DNA of 64,000 bases from contig DASPTU010000041.1 of assembly GCA_035623255.1 (NCBI GenBank), forward strand, positions 1 through 64,000, read 5' to 3'. The stretch comes from JAFAGX01 sp035623255 (GTDB lineage: Bacteria > Acidobacteriota > Terriglobia > Terriglobales > Acidobacteriaceae). The translations under genes were made by a program, and so were the position numbers. Below the pieces are notes generated by a model. The model did no database searches. It saw nothing but the letters and a program-made list of their open reading frames with translations, and had not been told where the DNA came from. Positions 25,938-35,405 of the stretch are shown here, in pieces. Numbering within the stretch: the stretch's first letter is position 1; every line of letters starts with the position of its first letter.

Positions 25938-28079
25938 TCACTTATGCTGCGGAGGATTGGCCATGGGGGCCAGCTTTCTATCTAAGAAGTCGGCCGCCGC
26001 CGAATAGGCTGCCACCCAGTCCCGATGCAGCAGGAAATCGTGGATTTCGTCAGGGAAAATCAACTCTTCGAATTGGAGGCCCTGTTTGCGCAGCGCGTCG
26101 GCCAACTCCACGCTTTCGGAAAAAGGCACATTGCGATCATCGTCACCGTGGATCAGCAGCACCGGCGAGCGCCAATTCTTCACCGACGCCATGGGAGACG
26201 ATTCCCATGCCAGCCTCGCGGCATCGGAGTGTGCTTCAGGCTTGTAACTCGGAAGCCAGTTCTGCAATTCCTCGTTCCAGTCGTGTACGCCATGCTGGTC
26301 GACTCCGGCTGCGTACAAATCAGAAGAGCGCGCCAGAGCCATTGCCGTCAGATACCCTCCGTAGCTTCCGCCCCATGCGGAAATCCGGTCGGGATCTACG
26401 TCAGCCCGGCTGCGCAGATACATTCCGGCGCCCTGCACGTCGTTGTACTCACTCGCTCCTGCAGCCCCATAGTTCAAAGCTTCCCGAAAATCGAGCCCAT
26501 AGCCGATGCCGCTGCGATAATTCACCGATAGCACCACATAACCTCGGCTGGCCAGAAACTGGTTCATGGCATACGCGTTACTGTAGTAGTACATGTAATG
26601 CCACCCCAGCAACATTTGCCGCTCCGAGCCTCCATGAAAGAACACCACGGCAGGATGGCGACCGCCGCTGGCACCAGCCGGTAGAAACAATTGTCCATGA
26701 ATTTGCATCCCATCCGCGGCGGACAAAGTCACCTGCTGAGGCACGGCCATCTTCGCCGCAGGAAAATCGTCGGGAATTGCGCTGGGGGCAAGATCGTGAA
26801 TGGCCGTACCGTCCACTACCGCCGGACGCATCGGCAGCCGGGCATCGGAGCGCAACACCACAACGGTTCGGCTGTCACTGGCAATGATTGGCGCAGTTTC
26901 GATTCCCGTGCCGCTTGTGAGCGCCTCAGGCCGCCCGCCATCGACCGTAACCTTCCAAACGTGCCGCCGATCAATATCGTTCTGGTTTGAGGAATAAGCC
27001 ACCGTCTGGCGGTCCGGACTCAACCCAACGTACTCGACTTCAAACTCACCCGGCGTGAGCAGCGTCGCAGATCCGCCGGCCGCTGAAACCGAGTACAAAT
27101 GCGTCCAGCCGTCTTTTTCCCACGGGAAAATCAGTCGATTGCCTGCACCCCACAGCAGTTGGTCGTCAGCTACAACCTCTCTAAAAACACTGCCGCGGCC
27201 CTCCGAAGCTCTCCAGACCTCCCGCGATTTCCGACCCTCAACGTCATAGACGTGTATCGACCATGGCAATCCCGCGCGCTTGGGGCCGAACATCAGATTG
27301 TCCCTGGAGGACGGAGTGCGAATAAACGCCAGATTCTTTCCATCAGGGGACCAGACCGGCTCACGATCCCGATCTGTGCTTGGGTCAACATAGGTCAGAC
27401 TTTTCGAATGAGCTGAAAACAATCCAATAAATCTGTGATCACCGTGGTCGCTGACAAAAGCCAGAAAGCCGCCGTCGGGGGACCAATGCAACGAAGAGCT
27501 GTCGCCGCGTGTATGAAGAAGCTGCTCAGGCTTCTCGTTGCCGCTGAGCTTCGCCATCCAGATTTGGCCTTTAAACACGTAGGCGAGCACATCGCCTTTC
27601 GGTGAGATCGTTGGAGAATGCCCTTCTCCGATCTTGCGTGGCTCCCCGCCGTTTGCCGGAACAACCCAGACGTCCTGCTCAACGCCTGAGGTAATCTCGG
27701 CGGGATTTGGATACGGCTTCTCACTGAATTCCAGATCGCCGCCGCGAACATATGCGATCGATTCGCCATCGGGCGCCCAGGCAAGCTCACCGACATCCTG
27801 TCCGTCGTCTTCGGAATAGTTTGTAATTTGGCGAGCTCGGAAGCTCTTGCCGTTCTCGGCGGGTTCGGCAACCCAGATATTTCGCCGGCCCTGAGCGTTG
27901 AAGACCCATGCAATCCTGTTCTTCGCAGGTGCAGCCGTCAAATCGGTGGGAAACGGAGCGCTGAGCGCCTGCTGAATCGTGAAGGTCTGGGCTGTTTCGC
28001 CAGAACCACTGCTGCCGGCTAACGCAATTGTGGACAACATCATTGCGCACAAGGTGACTCGAACGACGACGGATTTCAT
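25938..28079 (-). CDS. Exported S9 family (prolyl oligopeptidase-type) peptidase
   Basis: The 713-residue product has a signal peptide (MKSVVVRVTLCAMMLSTIALAG). An N-terminal beta-propeller of PD40/TolB-like repeats follows (WAPDGESIAYVRGGD, WSPDGGFLAFVSDHGDH, WSPDGKNLAFIRT). The C-terminal alpha/beta hydrolase has the triad Ser572 (GGSYGGYL), Asp648 (HGDDDRNVP) and His680 (DEIHDF). Such enzymes cleave short peptides, often after proline or as dipeptidyl peptidases. I chose the ATG at 28079, with GGGAG upstream, over the longer frame starting at 28229, because it gives a proper signal peptide. It probably acts in the periplasm on imported peptides. Confidence 0.92.
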   Translation of the reverse strand: MKSVVVRVTLCAMMLSTIALAGSSGSGETAQTFTIQQALSAPFPTDLTAAPAKNRIAWVFNAQGRRNIWVAEPAENGKSFRARQITNYSEDDGQDVGELAWAPDGESIAYVRGGDLEFSEKPYPNPAEITSGVEQDVWVVPANGGEPRKIGEGHSPTISPKGDVLAYVFKGQIWMAKLSGNEKPEQLLHTRGDSSSLHWSPDGGFLAFVSDHGDHRFIGLFSAHSKSLTYVDPSTDRDREPVWSPDGKNLAFIRTPSSRDNLMFGPKRAGLPWSIHVYDVEGRKSREVWRASEGRGSVFREVVADDQLLWGAGNRLIFPWEKDGWTHLYSVSAAGGSATLLTPGEFEVEYVGLSPDRQTVAYSSNQNDIDRRHVWKVTVDGGRPEALTSGTGIETAPIIASDSRTVVVLRSDARLPMRPAVVDGTAIHDLAPSAIPDDFPAAKMAVPQQVTLSAADGMQIHGQLFLPAGASGGRHPAVVFFHGGSERQMLLGWHYMYYYSNAYAMNQFLASRGYVVLSVNYRSGIGYGLDFREALNYGAAGASEYNDVQGAGMYLRSRADVDPDRISAWGGSYGGYLTAMALARSSDLYAAGVDQHGVHDWNEELQNWLPSYKPEAHSDAARLAWESSPMASVKNWRSPVLLIHGDDDRNVPFSESVELADALRKQGLQFEELIFPDEIHDFLLHRDWVAAYSAAADFLDRKLAPMANPPQHK

Positions 28080-28255
28080 GGGAATCTCCCGCAGACTTTG
28101 GAAAGCCGCGATTATAAATGCACCCGGGCTCGTCACTGAAGGCTCTAAAGCCGAGTATGCGAAGGGTCTCCGATGCCATGGAGTAATATGTTTTGCGCCG
28201 GCGCAGGTTACCCGGTTTAGTGTCTGCAAGACTCGTACTGAGAGAACGACAATCC

Positions 28256-29365
28256 ATGGTTCAGAAATTCCGCGTTTTTGCCACCTGTGACATTGGAGAA
28301 GCCCTAGATCTGCTGCGCAAGCGCGGGTACGACGTCGAGGTCTATCCCAAACCAGAGGCGCCTCCGAAAGGCCTGATATTGGAGAAGGTGAAATCCGGTA
28401 TTGACGGCCTGATCACCACGTTGCGCGACCCCATTGATGCCGAAGTCTTCGAAGTCGGCAAGGGACACCTGAAGGTCGTAGCGCAGTATGCCGTCGGTTT
28501 TGACAACATAAATCGCGCCGACGCCAACCGTTACAAGATCCCCTTCACTCACACACCGGACGTGCTTACCGAGGCGACCGCGGAGTTCGCCTTCTTCATG
28601 CTCGGGGTACTGGCGCGAAAGATGTGGTCTGCCGAGCACCTCTTGCGCAACAACCAGTGGGGGTACTGGCATCCCTATCTGCCCTTTCTTGGAGATGAGG
28701 TCACGGGCAAAACCATCGCCGTCATCGGCACCGGCCGCATCGGCCTGGCGCTGATAAAGAAGTGCACCGGATTCGACATGAACATCCTGTGCTACGACAC
28801 CGCCTATCAGAACCTCGAGTTTGTCAAGGCAATTCAGGAAATCAAGGACTTGCGGCACGCCCGTGGCATGTCCCACGACAAAACCTGGATTAAGTACGTG
28901 GGTTTCGAAGAAGCCTTGGCCGATGCGGATTTCGTAAGCATTCACGTGCCGCTCATTCGCGAAGGCGAAACTTCAACTCCGACGTATCATCTCTTTAATG
29001 AGCGCACATTGCGTCTCATGAAACCGACCGCCTTTCTGGTGAATAACTCCCGCGGACCGGTTGTGGATGAAGCAGCGTTGGCGAAGGCCCTGAAAGAGAA
29101 CTGGATCGCGGGCGCTGCGCTTGACGTTTTCGAGACCGAACCGCTGCCGGCGGACTCGCCGTTGCGGGATCCAGCAATTGAGGACCGGTGCCGCCTGTAT
29201 CCCCATTTCGCCAGTGCCGCGCGAATCACCCGGCTCTCGACCGACCCCAACCGAGGAATGGCAGGACGCTGCGTCCAGGGCTTGATCGATGTTTTGGAGA
29301 AAAACTACGGCGGGGATGTTACGAAGATGCCGTATGTGGTCAACAAAGAGGCGTTCGGGAAGTAA
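28256..29365 (+). CDS. NAD-dependent D-2-hydroxyacid dehydrogenase
   Basis: The 369-residue enzyme oxidises or reduces D-2-hydroxyacids such as glycerate/hydroxypyruvate or glyoxylate. It has the nucleotide-binding motif TIAVIGTGRIGLALIKK. The catalytic set is also present: Arg in NNSRGPVVDEAAL, Glu in VFETEPL and His in LYPHFASAA. The substrate domain contains the VAQYAVGFDNINRADA segment typical of the family. The ATG at 28256 fits the start of the domain (MVQKFRVFATC); a longer frame adds 21 unlikely residues. It is divergent from the S9 peptidase gene. The exact substrate is uncertain. Confidence 0.92.
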   Translation: MVQKFRVFATCDIGEALDLLRKRGYDVEVYPKPEAPPKGLILEKVKSGIDGLITTLRDPIDAEVFEVGKGHLKVVAQYAVGFDNINRADANRYKIPFTHTPDVLTEATAEFAFFMLGVLARKMWSAEHLLRNNQWGYWHPYLPFLGDEVTGKTIAVIGTGRIGLALIKKCTGFDMNILCYDTAYQNLEFVKAIQEIKDLRHARGMSHDKTWIKYVGFEEALADADFVSIHVPLIREGETSTPTYHLFNERTLRLMKPTAFLVNNSRGPVVDEAALAKALKENWIAGAALDVFETEPLPADSPLRDPAIEDRCRLYPHFASAARITRLSTDPNRGMAGRCVQGLIDVLEKNYGGDVTKMPYVVNKEAFGK

Positions 29366-29368
29366 TCT

Positions 29369-30349
29369 CTAGTCGGAGACGTGGTGTTCTTCGCTACTCT
29401 GTGCCCGCAGGACGCGGTCCACATAGTAGGGGGCCCGCCGCGAAGGCTCGTGGTAGTGCCGCACCTGCATCTCGCCGAGCAGACCGATGGCGAGCATGTT
29501 CAACCCGGCGAGAATGAGAACCGCGGCAAAGATCATTAGCGGTCCATGCTCCATCATCACGTGCGAATGGTTCAGAAATTTTTCCGCCAGCAACCATCCG
29601 GTCACGCCACTTCCAGCCAAAAGCGTCAGCATTCCCACGGTACCGAAGAAATGCAACGGCCGCGAAAGATAACGCAGGAGAAAGCGGATCGTCATCAGGT
29701 CGAAAAACACACGGAATGTCCGTGAAATTCCGTAGTGAGAAGCTCCGCGTTCGCGATTAATGTTGCGAATCGGCACTTCGCAGATGGATGCTCCATACCA
29801 CGATGCCAGGGCAGGAATAAACCGGTGAAGTTCACCGTAAAGTGGCACCTGATCGAGAATCTCGCGCCGATAAGCTTTGAAGGTTGTGCCGAAGTCGTGA
29901 ATATCAACGCCGCTGAGTTTTGCCATCAGCCAGTTCGCACAAAGTGACGGAATTCGGCGCAGCCAAAGATTGTCGATGCGCCGCTTGCGCCAGCCGCTGA
30001 CAATGTCGTACCCTTCCGCGATTTTTTCCAGAAATACCGGAATGTCGGCCGGGTCGTGCTGCAGGTCGCCATCCATGGCGATAATGTAGTCGCCACGCGC
30101 ATGATCGAAACCGGCAGCCAAGGCCGAAGTCTGACCGAAGTTGCGTCGCAACCGCACCACCGTGACGCGGCTGTCTACGGCAGCAATCTCACGCAGCAGA
30201 TCGAAGGTACGGTCCAGGGAGCCGTCATCCACAAACACAATTTCAAAGCTGCCGCCGTTCGCCTCCATAACCGCCTTTAGCCGGTCGTAGAGGTCGGTGA
30301 CATTCTCCTGCTCGTTATGCAGCGGTACTACGATGGAATACTTAGGCAT
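29369..30349 (-). CDS. Family 2 glycosyltransferase, polyprenyl-phosphate type
   Basis: The 326-residue protein has a GT-A domain at the start (YSIVVPLHNEQENVTDLY; FVDDGSLDRTFDLL; AMDGDLQHDP). Two C-terminal membrane segments follow (about 230-260 and 270-300). This matches the DPM1/ArnC/GtrB group, which moves a sugar from a nucleotide to undecaprenyl phosphate for glycolipid or surface polymer synthesis. The Asp-x-Asp-like motif DGDLQHDPAD is intact. It converges with the dehydrogenase gene, with only three bases between the stops. The sugar is unknown. Confidence 0.9.
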   Translation of the reverse strand: MPKYSIVVPLHNEQENVTDLYDRLKAVMEANGGSFEIVFVDDGSLDRTFDLLREIAAVDSRVTVVRLRRNFGQTSALAAGFDHARGDYIIAMDGDLQHDPADIPVFLEKIAEGYDIVSGWRKRRIDNLWLRRIPSLCANWLMAKLSGVDIHDFGTTFKAYRREILDQVPLYGELHRFIPALASWYGASICEVPIRNINRERGASHYGISRTFRVFFDLMTIRFLLRYLSRPLHFFGTVGMLTLLAGSGVTGWLLAEKFLNHSHVMMEHGPLMIFAAVLILAGLNMLAIGLLGEMQVRHYHEPSRRAPYYVDRVLRAQSSEEHHVSD

Positions 30350-30541
30350 GAATTCCAGATTATAGTGATCAACCCATTATAACTGGGAAACACGGGTAGG
30401 TTACCTTTGATGACCTGAGTTACACCCCTGAAGCCAAAACGATAACATGGTGGCAGCATTTTTTATTGTATTTTGCATGTGCGATTCCCGGTAAAATGGC
30501 CGACATCAGGGCAAGCCTGGTGGGGAAAGGAGCCCGCAGCG

Positions 30542-30706
30542 ATGGATAGCATGGTGCTGATTATGTTTGGGTCCGTCATCGCCACCATAACCGGACTCAA
30601 CTTCATGGAACTGCGCAAAATCAGGAAAAACCTGGAGCGCAAGAGTATGGGGCAGGATGTTAGAAAAGCCGCCAATACCATGGTTGGCGAGTCCGTGCGC
30701 ACGTAA
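30542..30706 (+). CDS. Small single-helix membrane protein, unknown function
   Basis: The predicted 54-residue product starts MDSMVLIMFGSVIATITGLN, a membrane helix, followed by a basic tail (MELRKIRKNLERKSMG). A GGAAAGGAG ribosome-site-like sequence precedes the ATG by about ten bases. The longer frame from 30473 would add residues without hydrophobic character. I recognise no family; short proteins of this kind can act as membrane-complex accessory subunits. Confidence 0.45.
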   Translation: MDSMVLIMFGSVIATITGLNFMELRKIRKNLERKSMGQDVRKAANTMVGESVRT

Positions 30707-30870
30707 GAACCTCCCGCGGCAATTTCTGTGCTATCGCGGTCGAGCCTCGCTTACTTTGCTCCCGATCTTCGCTAAGCCCGAACGGGGCACGAGATTTTTC
30801 CAGCTGACATCTCTGGTTGACCCATCGCCTATAATTCCGTTTCCCACGAGCAGCCAAGGAGAGAACGGAA

Positions 30871-32505
30871 TTGAACACAGACTGCGACTCCCGTCAGCGT
30901 CGACAATTTCTTAAGAACAGCCTCACCAGTGGCCTGGCAATTTCCGTTATTCCCGCATTTGCTGGAGCGCGAACGCTGATTGCCCCGGTTCCGCAAGACA
31001 GTCAGGTGAAGTCTTTTGAGTTGGACGAAGTCACGTTTGGTGACCTGCAATCAGGAATGGCCTCGGGTAAATACACGTCGCACTCGATCACCGAGAAATA
31101 TCTGCAGAGAATCGATAAGATCGACAAGCAGGGGCCGGCCCTCGCCAGTGTTATAGAAGTGAACCCGGACGCATTGTCGATTGCCGATTCGCTCGACAAG
31201 GAACGGCAAGCTGGTCATGTGCGCGGACCGATGCACGGGATTCCGGTGCTGATCAAGGACAATCTCGATACGGCGGACCGAATGCAAACCACCGCAGGTT
31301 CACTTGCCTTACTGGGATCAAAGCCGGTTCGCGATTCCTTCATCGCCCAGAAACTGCGCGACGCCGGGGCTGTCATTCTCGGAAAAACCAATCTCAGCGA
31401 ATGGGCCAATATTCGTTCGTCGCACTCGAGCAGCGGCTGGAGCGGCCGCGGGGGCCTCACGAAAAATCCGTATGCTCTCGATCGCAATCCCTGCGGCTCA
31501 AGTTCGGGATCGGGCGCAGCCGTATCCGCTAATCTTTGCGCCGCAGCCATCGGGACCGAGACCGACGGCTCGATCGTGTGCCCGTCGTCCGCGAATGGAA
31601 TTGTGGGGATCAAGCCAACCCTGGGGCTGCTAAGCCGCTCGGGCGTGATCCCGATCGCCCACAGTCAGGACACGCCCGGGCCCATGGCACGCACCGTTCG
31701 AGACACGGCGATTTTGCTGAATACACTCGCCGGAATCGACCCCCGCGACAACGCGACTGCTGCCAGCGAAGGCAAGGCGACGGATTACACCCGTTCTCTG
31801 GATCCGAATGGACTGCGTGGGGCGCGCATCGGCATTGCCAGAAAATACTTCGGCTTTAGCGATGCCGTCGATGAACTCGTGAATCGCCTCATCGATGAAA
31901 TGAAACGCGCCGGTGCGGTGATCGTGGATCCCGCTGATCTGCCGACGCACGGAAAATTCGATAATACTGAATTCGCAGTACTGCTATATGAATTGAAAGC
32001 TGACTTGAATGCCTATCTGGCAGGGCGGCCGGGAGCGCCCAAATCGCTGAAAGACATCATCGATTTCAACCAGCGAAACAAAGAAAAAGAGATGCCGTTT
32101 TTTGGGCAGGACCTTTTTTTGAAATCCGAAGAGAAGGGGCCGCTGACGAGTAAAGAGTACATCGACGCACTTGATGCAAACCATCGCTTGTCCGGCAAAG
32201 AAGGAATCGACGTAGTCATGGACCAGTTCAAGCTTGACGCGATCATGGCTCCGACCGGCTGCCCTGCCTGGATTACTGATCTGGTGAATGGCGACCATGC
32301 CCCCGGTGGAAGTTCGAATGCAGCCGCAGTCGCGGGTTATCCCGATATCACCGTTCCGGCAGGATTCATCTTTGGCCTGCCGGTCGGCATTTCATTCTTT
32401 GGTCGCGCCTGGAGTGAGCCGACGCTGTTCAAAATTGCGTACGGCTTCGAGCAGGTGACCACGGCTCGGAAGCCACCGCAATTCTTGCCCATGGCAAAGG
32501 TTTAG
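30871..32505 (+). CDS. Tat-exported amidase signature (AS) family enzyme
   Basis: The 544-residue enzyme starts at a TTG with AAGGAGAG upstream. It carries a twin-arginine signal (SRQRRQFLKN, then a hydrophobic stretch to about residue 35). The AS-family core shows the Ser-cisSer-Lys triad: Lys129 (PVLIKDNLD), Ser210 in NPCGSSSGSG and Ser234 in TDGSIV. The fold hydrolyses amide bonds. The family covers amide, urea and GatA-type substrates, and the periplasmic location suggests a scavenging or cell-wall role. It stands alone on this strand and is followed by a dispersed repeat. Specificity cannot be assigned. Confidence 0.92.
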   Translation: MNTDCDSRQRRQFLKNSLTSGLAISVIPAFAGARTLIAPVPQDSQVKSFELDEVTFGDLQSGMASGKYTSHSITEKYLQRIDKIDKQGPALASVIEVNPDALSIADSLDKERQAGHVRGPMHGIPVLIKDNLDTADRMQTTAGSLALLGSKPVRDSFIAQKLRDAGAVILGKTNLSEWANIRSSHSSSGWSGRGGLTKNPYALDRNPCGSSSGSGAAVSANLCAAAIGTETDGSIVCPSSANGIVGIKPTLGLLSRSGVIPIAHSQDTPGPMARTVRDTAILLNTLAGIDPRDNATAASEGKATDYTRSLDPNGLRGARIGIARKYFGFSDAVDELVNRLIDEMKRAGAVIVDPADLPTHGKFDNTEFAVLLYELKADLNAYLAGRPGAPKSLKDIIDFNQRNKEKEMPFFGQDLFLKSEEKGPLTSKEYIDALDANHRLSGKEGIDVVMDQFKLDAIMAPTGCPAWITDLVNGDHAPGGSSNAAAVAGYPDITVPAGFIFGLPVGISFFGRAWSEPTLFKIAYGFEQVTTARKPPQFLPMAKV

Positions 32506-32511
32506 CCAGCT

Positions 32512-32670
32512 GTCATCCTGAGCGAAGCTGGATGCCAAATCTAACGTGTTGGCATCCTGTCGCGCAGTCGAAGGATCTATGTATTTGCACACGTGATGCT
32601 TGGGGAAAAGCATAGACCCCTTCGCTGGAAGCCGTCCGCTCGCGGACGGCTCGCTGCCTCAAAATGACAG
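32512..32670. repeat. Dispersed palindrome-like GTCATCCTGAG repeat
   Basis: The left end GTCATCCTGAGCGAAGC and an internal GCAGTCGAAGGATCT are followed by the opposite-oriented end CCTCAAAATGACAG. It fills the gap between the amidase and permease gene ends. The same type recurs at 48130, 60140 and inside metH. Confidence 0.7.
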
Positions 32671-32716
32671 GATCTGGCTTCAGCCAAACGTTGGCACGTC
32701 AATCGCGCGGATGGCC

Positions 32717-33958
32717 TTACTCATACCTGAGCGCTTCGATGGGGTCGAGGTTCGCCGCGCGGACGGCGGGAAACATTCCGCTGCAGACCCCAACAAATCC
32801 CAGAATGATGGTCGCGATGAGCAGCACTCGTGGCGCCACCATCAGATGAATGTCGCCGGCTTCAGCGTGGGACGCCATCGCACTGTAGAGTGTCAGGGTT
32901 CCAACGGAGAGCGAGATAGCATAGGAAATCAGAATTCCCAGCAATCCTCCAACCGCGGTGATCACCAGAGCTTCCGCCAGGAACTGGAAGAGGATGTCGC
33001 GCTTTCGTGCGCCCAGAGCTTTTTCCACTCCAATCTCGCGCGTGCGCTGGGTGACCGAGACCAGCATGATATTCATCAGGCCGATGCCGCCGATGCCCAG
33101 CGTGATGGTTCCGATGAATCCCATCAGAATTTTCAATCCCATGCTGATGATGGCGAATTGTGAAAGCTGCTTCTGTGCATCGAAGATGGAGACGGCCCGC
33201 TCATCGCTGGCTTTGAAACCGTGGGTGAGTGCGAGGGAATCGCGTACCGTCTTGGTCAGCTTCTCGTGATTCAGCCCCATGGAGTCGAGCCAGATGCCAT
33301 CGACATAATGTGTATCGCGCAGCACGTCCATGACGTTGAACGGAATGTAGATCGTCCGATTATCGTCGTCGTCCCCCTCCTGCATGCGCGGTTGCAACAC
33401 GCCGATGACCTGGAAGGCGACGCCAGCTATGCGAACCGTATCTCCCACTGCGGGCATGCCGGAGAAGAGCTTATCTTTGGCCTCAGAGCCGATCACGGCA
33501 TACTGGCCGTGACTGAGATTATCCCGGTCGTCAAAAAATCGCCCTTCTGCAACGTGTAGGTTCCAGATGTGATAAATCGGCGGGTCCAGCCCCAGAACTG
33601 GGAAATTGAACGATCGCGGCCCATGCTGAACAACCGACGGTTTTTCCGAATGGCGTGAGATATGCCGCACCAGCGGCACTACGTTGCGGAGCAATTCGAC
33701 ATCATCATTGGTGAAGCGCACCTGCACTCCAGCTTTGTTGCCTCCGGCTTGTTCTGAGGTGCGATTGGGAAATATGCCTACCGCGGTAGCACCGAAGCTT
33801 TCAAAAATGTTTTCAATTGCCTGGGAAAAGCCATCGCCGTAGGCCAGAAGCACAACAACAGTGGCGATGCCCCACGCCATGCCGAGCATGGTCAACACGG
33901 TCTTGCGCAGATCGTACCGCATTGCCCGATACGCTTGCTGAAGAAGATCCCGCTTCAT
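32717..33958 (-). CDS. MacB/FtsX-type ABC transporter permease
   Basis: The 413-residue permease has one N-terminal membrane segment (LTMLGMAWGIATVVVLLAYG) and a large periplasmic MacB-like domain (about 45-270). A three-helix FtsX bundle follows (about 280-410) with the hallmark GGIGLMNIMLVSVTQRTREIG. It should be paired with an ATPase to export peptides, lipoproteins or drugs. The ATG at 33958 begins just after the stop of the first permease gene, which shows tight coupling. A much longer open frame upstream is not protein-like. Confidence 0.9.
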   Translation of the reverse strand: MKRDLLQQAYRAMRYDLRKTVLTMLGMAWGIATVVVLLAYGDGFSQAIENIFESFGATAVGIFPNRTSEQAGGNKAGVQVRFTNDDVELLRNVVPLVRHISRHSEKPSVVQHGPRSFNFPVLGLDPPIYHIWNLHVAEGRFFDDRDNLSHGQYAVIGSEAKDKLFSGMPAVGDTVRIAGVAFQVIGVLQPRMQEGDDDDNRTIYIPFNVMDVLRDTHYVDGIWLDSMGLNHEKLTKTVRDSLALTHGFKASDERAVSIFDAQKQLSQFAIISMGLKILMGFIGTITLGIGGIGLMNIMLVSVTQRTREIGVEKALGARKRDILFQFLAEALVITAVGGLLGILISYAISLSVGTLTLYSAMASHAEAGDIHLMVAPRVLLIATIILGFVGVCSGMFPAVRAANLDPIEALRYE

Positions 33959-33960
33959 AT

Positions 33961-35211
33961 CTACTCGCGACGAAGCGCCTCTACCGGTTGCAGCATGGCT
34001 GCCTTTCTGGCGGGATACAAACCTGCCGCAGTCCCGGCAATTGCTAGTGATGTAATTGCCAGGACCGCAGTCGCCGGCACAAGCTTGGGAGTGTCCCAAC
34101 CTGGAGGCGATGGCAACAACGACAACGCCGCCATCAGCCCAGCCGCGGCTCCCATGCCAATGCCGCCGCTGAGTAAAGTCAAGAAAGCTCCTTCGGTGAA
34201 GAACTGGAACAGAATGCTGCGATTCGTCGCGCCCAGCGCCTTGCGCAAACCAATCTCGCGCGTTCGGTCCGCCACCGATACCAGCATAATATTTATGATG
34301 CCGATGGCGCCGAGAGCCAATGTGACCAGGCCGACGCTGCCGAGAAAGAAATCCATCACATCGAAAATCTTGCCCACTTGATCCATCGTTCGCACCGTAT
34401 CCCATTCGTCAAAAGCGTCGAGATCGCGGTAATCGAATTCGTGGTTGCGAGCAATGATCTTGTGCACCTCCAATTTGGCGGCGTCGTGCAACTCCCGCGA
34501 CTTGGGCTGGTAGTCGATGGTAGAGATCGCGTCGCGAACATCCCCTACATTCAAGGGTGGGAAAATTTCATGCATGGTAGTGTAGGGCACGAAATTCTTC
34601 AAATTGCGACCAGTGTCGTCGCCATGTCCGATTCGCTTTAACGTGCCGATCACCTGAAAACGAACGCCATTCAGAAGGATCGTGCTGCCGATGGCCGGCC
34701 GACCCGGGAAAAGCAGGCGCCGGGCTTCGTCGCCTAGCACGATGACGCGTCGTTTTTGAAAATTGTCCAGATCATCCAGCCAGCGGCCATCCGCCAGTGG
34801 CATGTAACGAATGAGACTAAAGAGCGGCAGCACGCCGATGATTTGTCCACTGCTCTGATAGAAGTCGCTCACAGCGCGAATGTCGCTGCGCTGAATGGCG
34901 GGGACCGCGATATTTACATCCGGACACTCAGCCGCGATGTCCTGATAGTCCTTGTAGGTCAGATAGTACTGTCGCATGCTGGTGAAGTTGCCGTTGACGG
35001 CGGGAGCGCGGCCACCCCATATAAACATGACATTCTCGCCGAGTTCGTTGAATTCTTTCCGCTGTCCGGTACGAAAACCCTCCCCCAAACCCACCAGCAA
35101 CAACAACGACCCAATCCCCCAAGCGATGCCAAACATCGTAAGGAACGAACGCAGCTTATGGGCCCACAACGTGCGCAGCGTCTGACCGAAAATTTCAAAC
35201 AGCAGTCTCAT
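33961..35211 (-). CDS. MacB/FtsX-type ABC transporter permease
   Basis: The 416-residue protein has the same layout as the following gene: membrane segment (SFLTMFGIAWGIGSLLLLVG), large periplasmic MacB-type domain, then the FtsX bundle with LGAIGIINIMLVSVADRTREIG. The two proteins probably form a heterodimeric permease. No ATP-binding subunit lies in the neighbourhood, although MacB-like exporters usually carry it fused or adjacent. It must come from elsewhere. The gene is divergent from the GGDEF gene, with a 195-base gap containing no other coding region. Confidence 0.9.
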   Translation of the reverse strand: MRLLFEIFGQTLRTLWAHKLRSFLTMFGIAWGIGSLLLLVGLGEGFRTGQRKEFNELGENVMFIWGGRAPAVNGNFTSMRQYYLTYKDYQDIAAECPDVNIAVPAIQRSDIRAVSDFYQSSGQIIGVLPLFSLIRYMPLADGRWLDDLDNFQKRRVIVLGDEARRLLFPGRPAIGSTILLNGVRFQVIGTLKRIGHGDDTGRNLKNFVPYTTMHEIFPPLNVGDVRDAISTIDYQPKSRELHDAAKLEVHKIIARNHEFDYRDLDAFDEWDTVRTMDQVGKIFDVMDFFLGSVGLVTLALGAIGIINIMLVSVADRTREIGLRKALGATNRSILFQFFTEGAFLTLLSGGIGMGAAAGLMAALSLLPSPPGWDTPKLVPATAVLAITSLAIAGTAAGLYPARKAAMLQPVEALRRE

Positions 35212-35405
35212 AGTCCCGCAGATCCCAATGGCCGGCGACCAAGAGCCTCAAGCTAGGAGACTTTCGCCGGTAAACTCCTGACGGCACACCAAGGCCGGAG
35301 TCTTAGACTCTTATGTATACGAGAAGATAGCCGCAATAGTTTCCTGGTTTTGTGCGATGACTACGGTAACTATTTCGGCACTCATCCGATCCCTACAATC
35401 ACCCT

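Noticed and set aside
30474..30541. G-rich stretch before the small membrane protein gene as a possible riboswitch.
   Set aside because: It does not match the conserved parts of the c-di-GMP-I or other riboswitches that I could recall.
32692..32707. TGGCACGTCAATCGCG, a good match to a sigma-54 promoter on the plus strand.
   Set aside because: It points into the 3' end of a permease gene in antisense, and no gene follows on that strand.
33959..34405. Upstream extension of the second permease frame (149 extra codons).
   Set aside because: It lies wholly inside the other permease gene and reads as Gly/Arg/His-rich shadow sequence.
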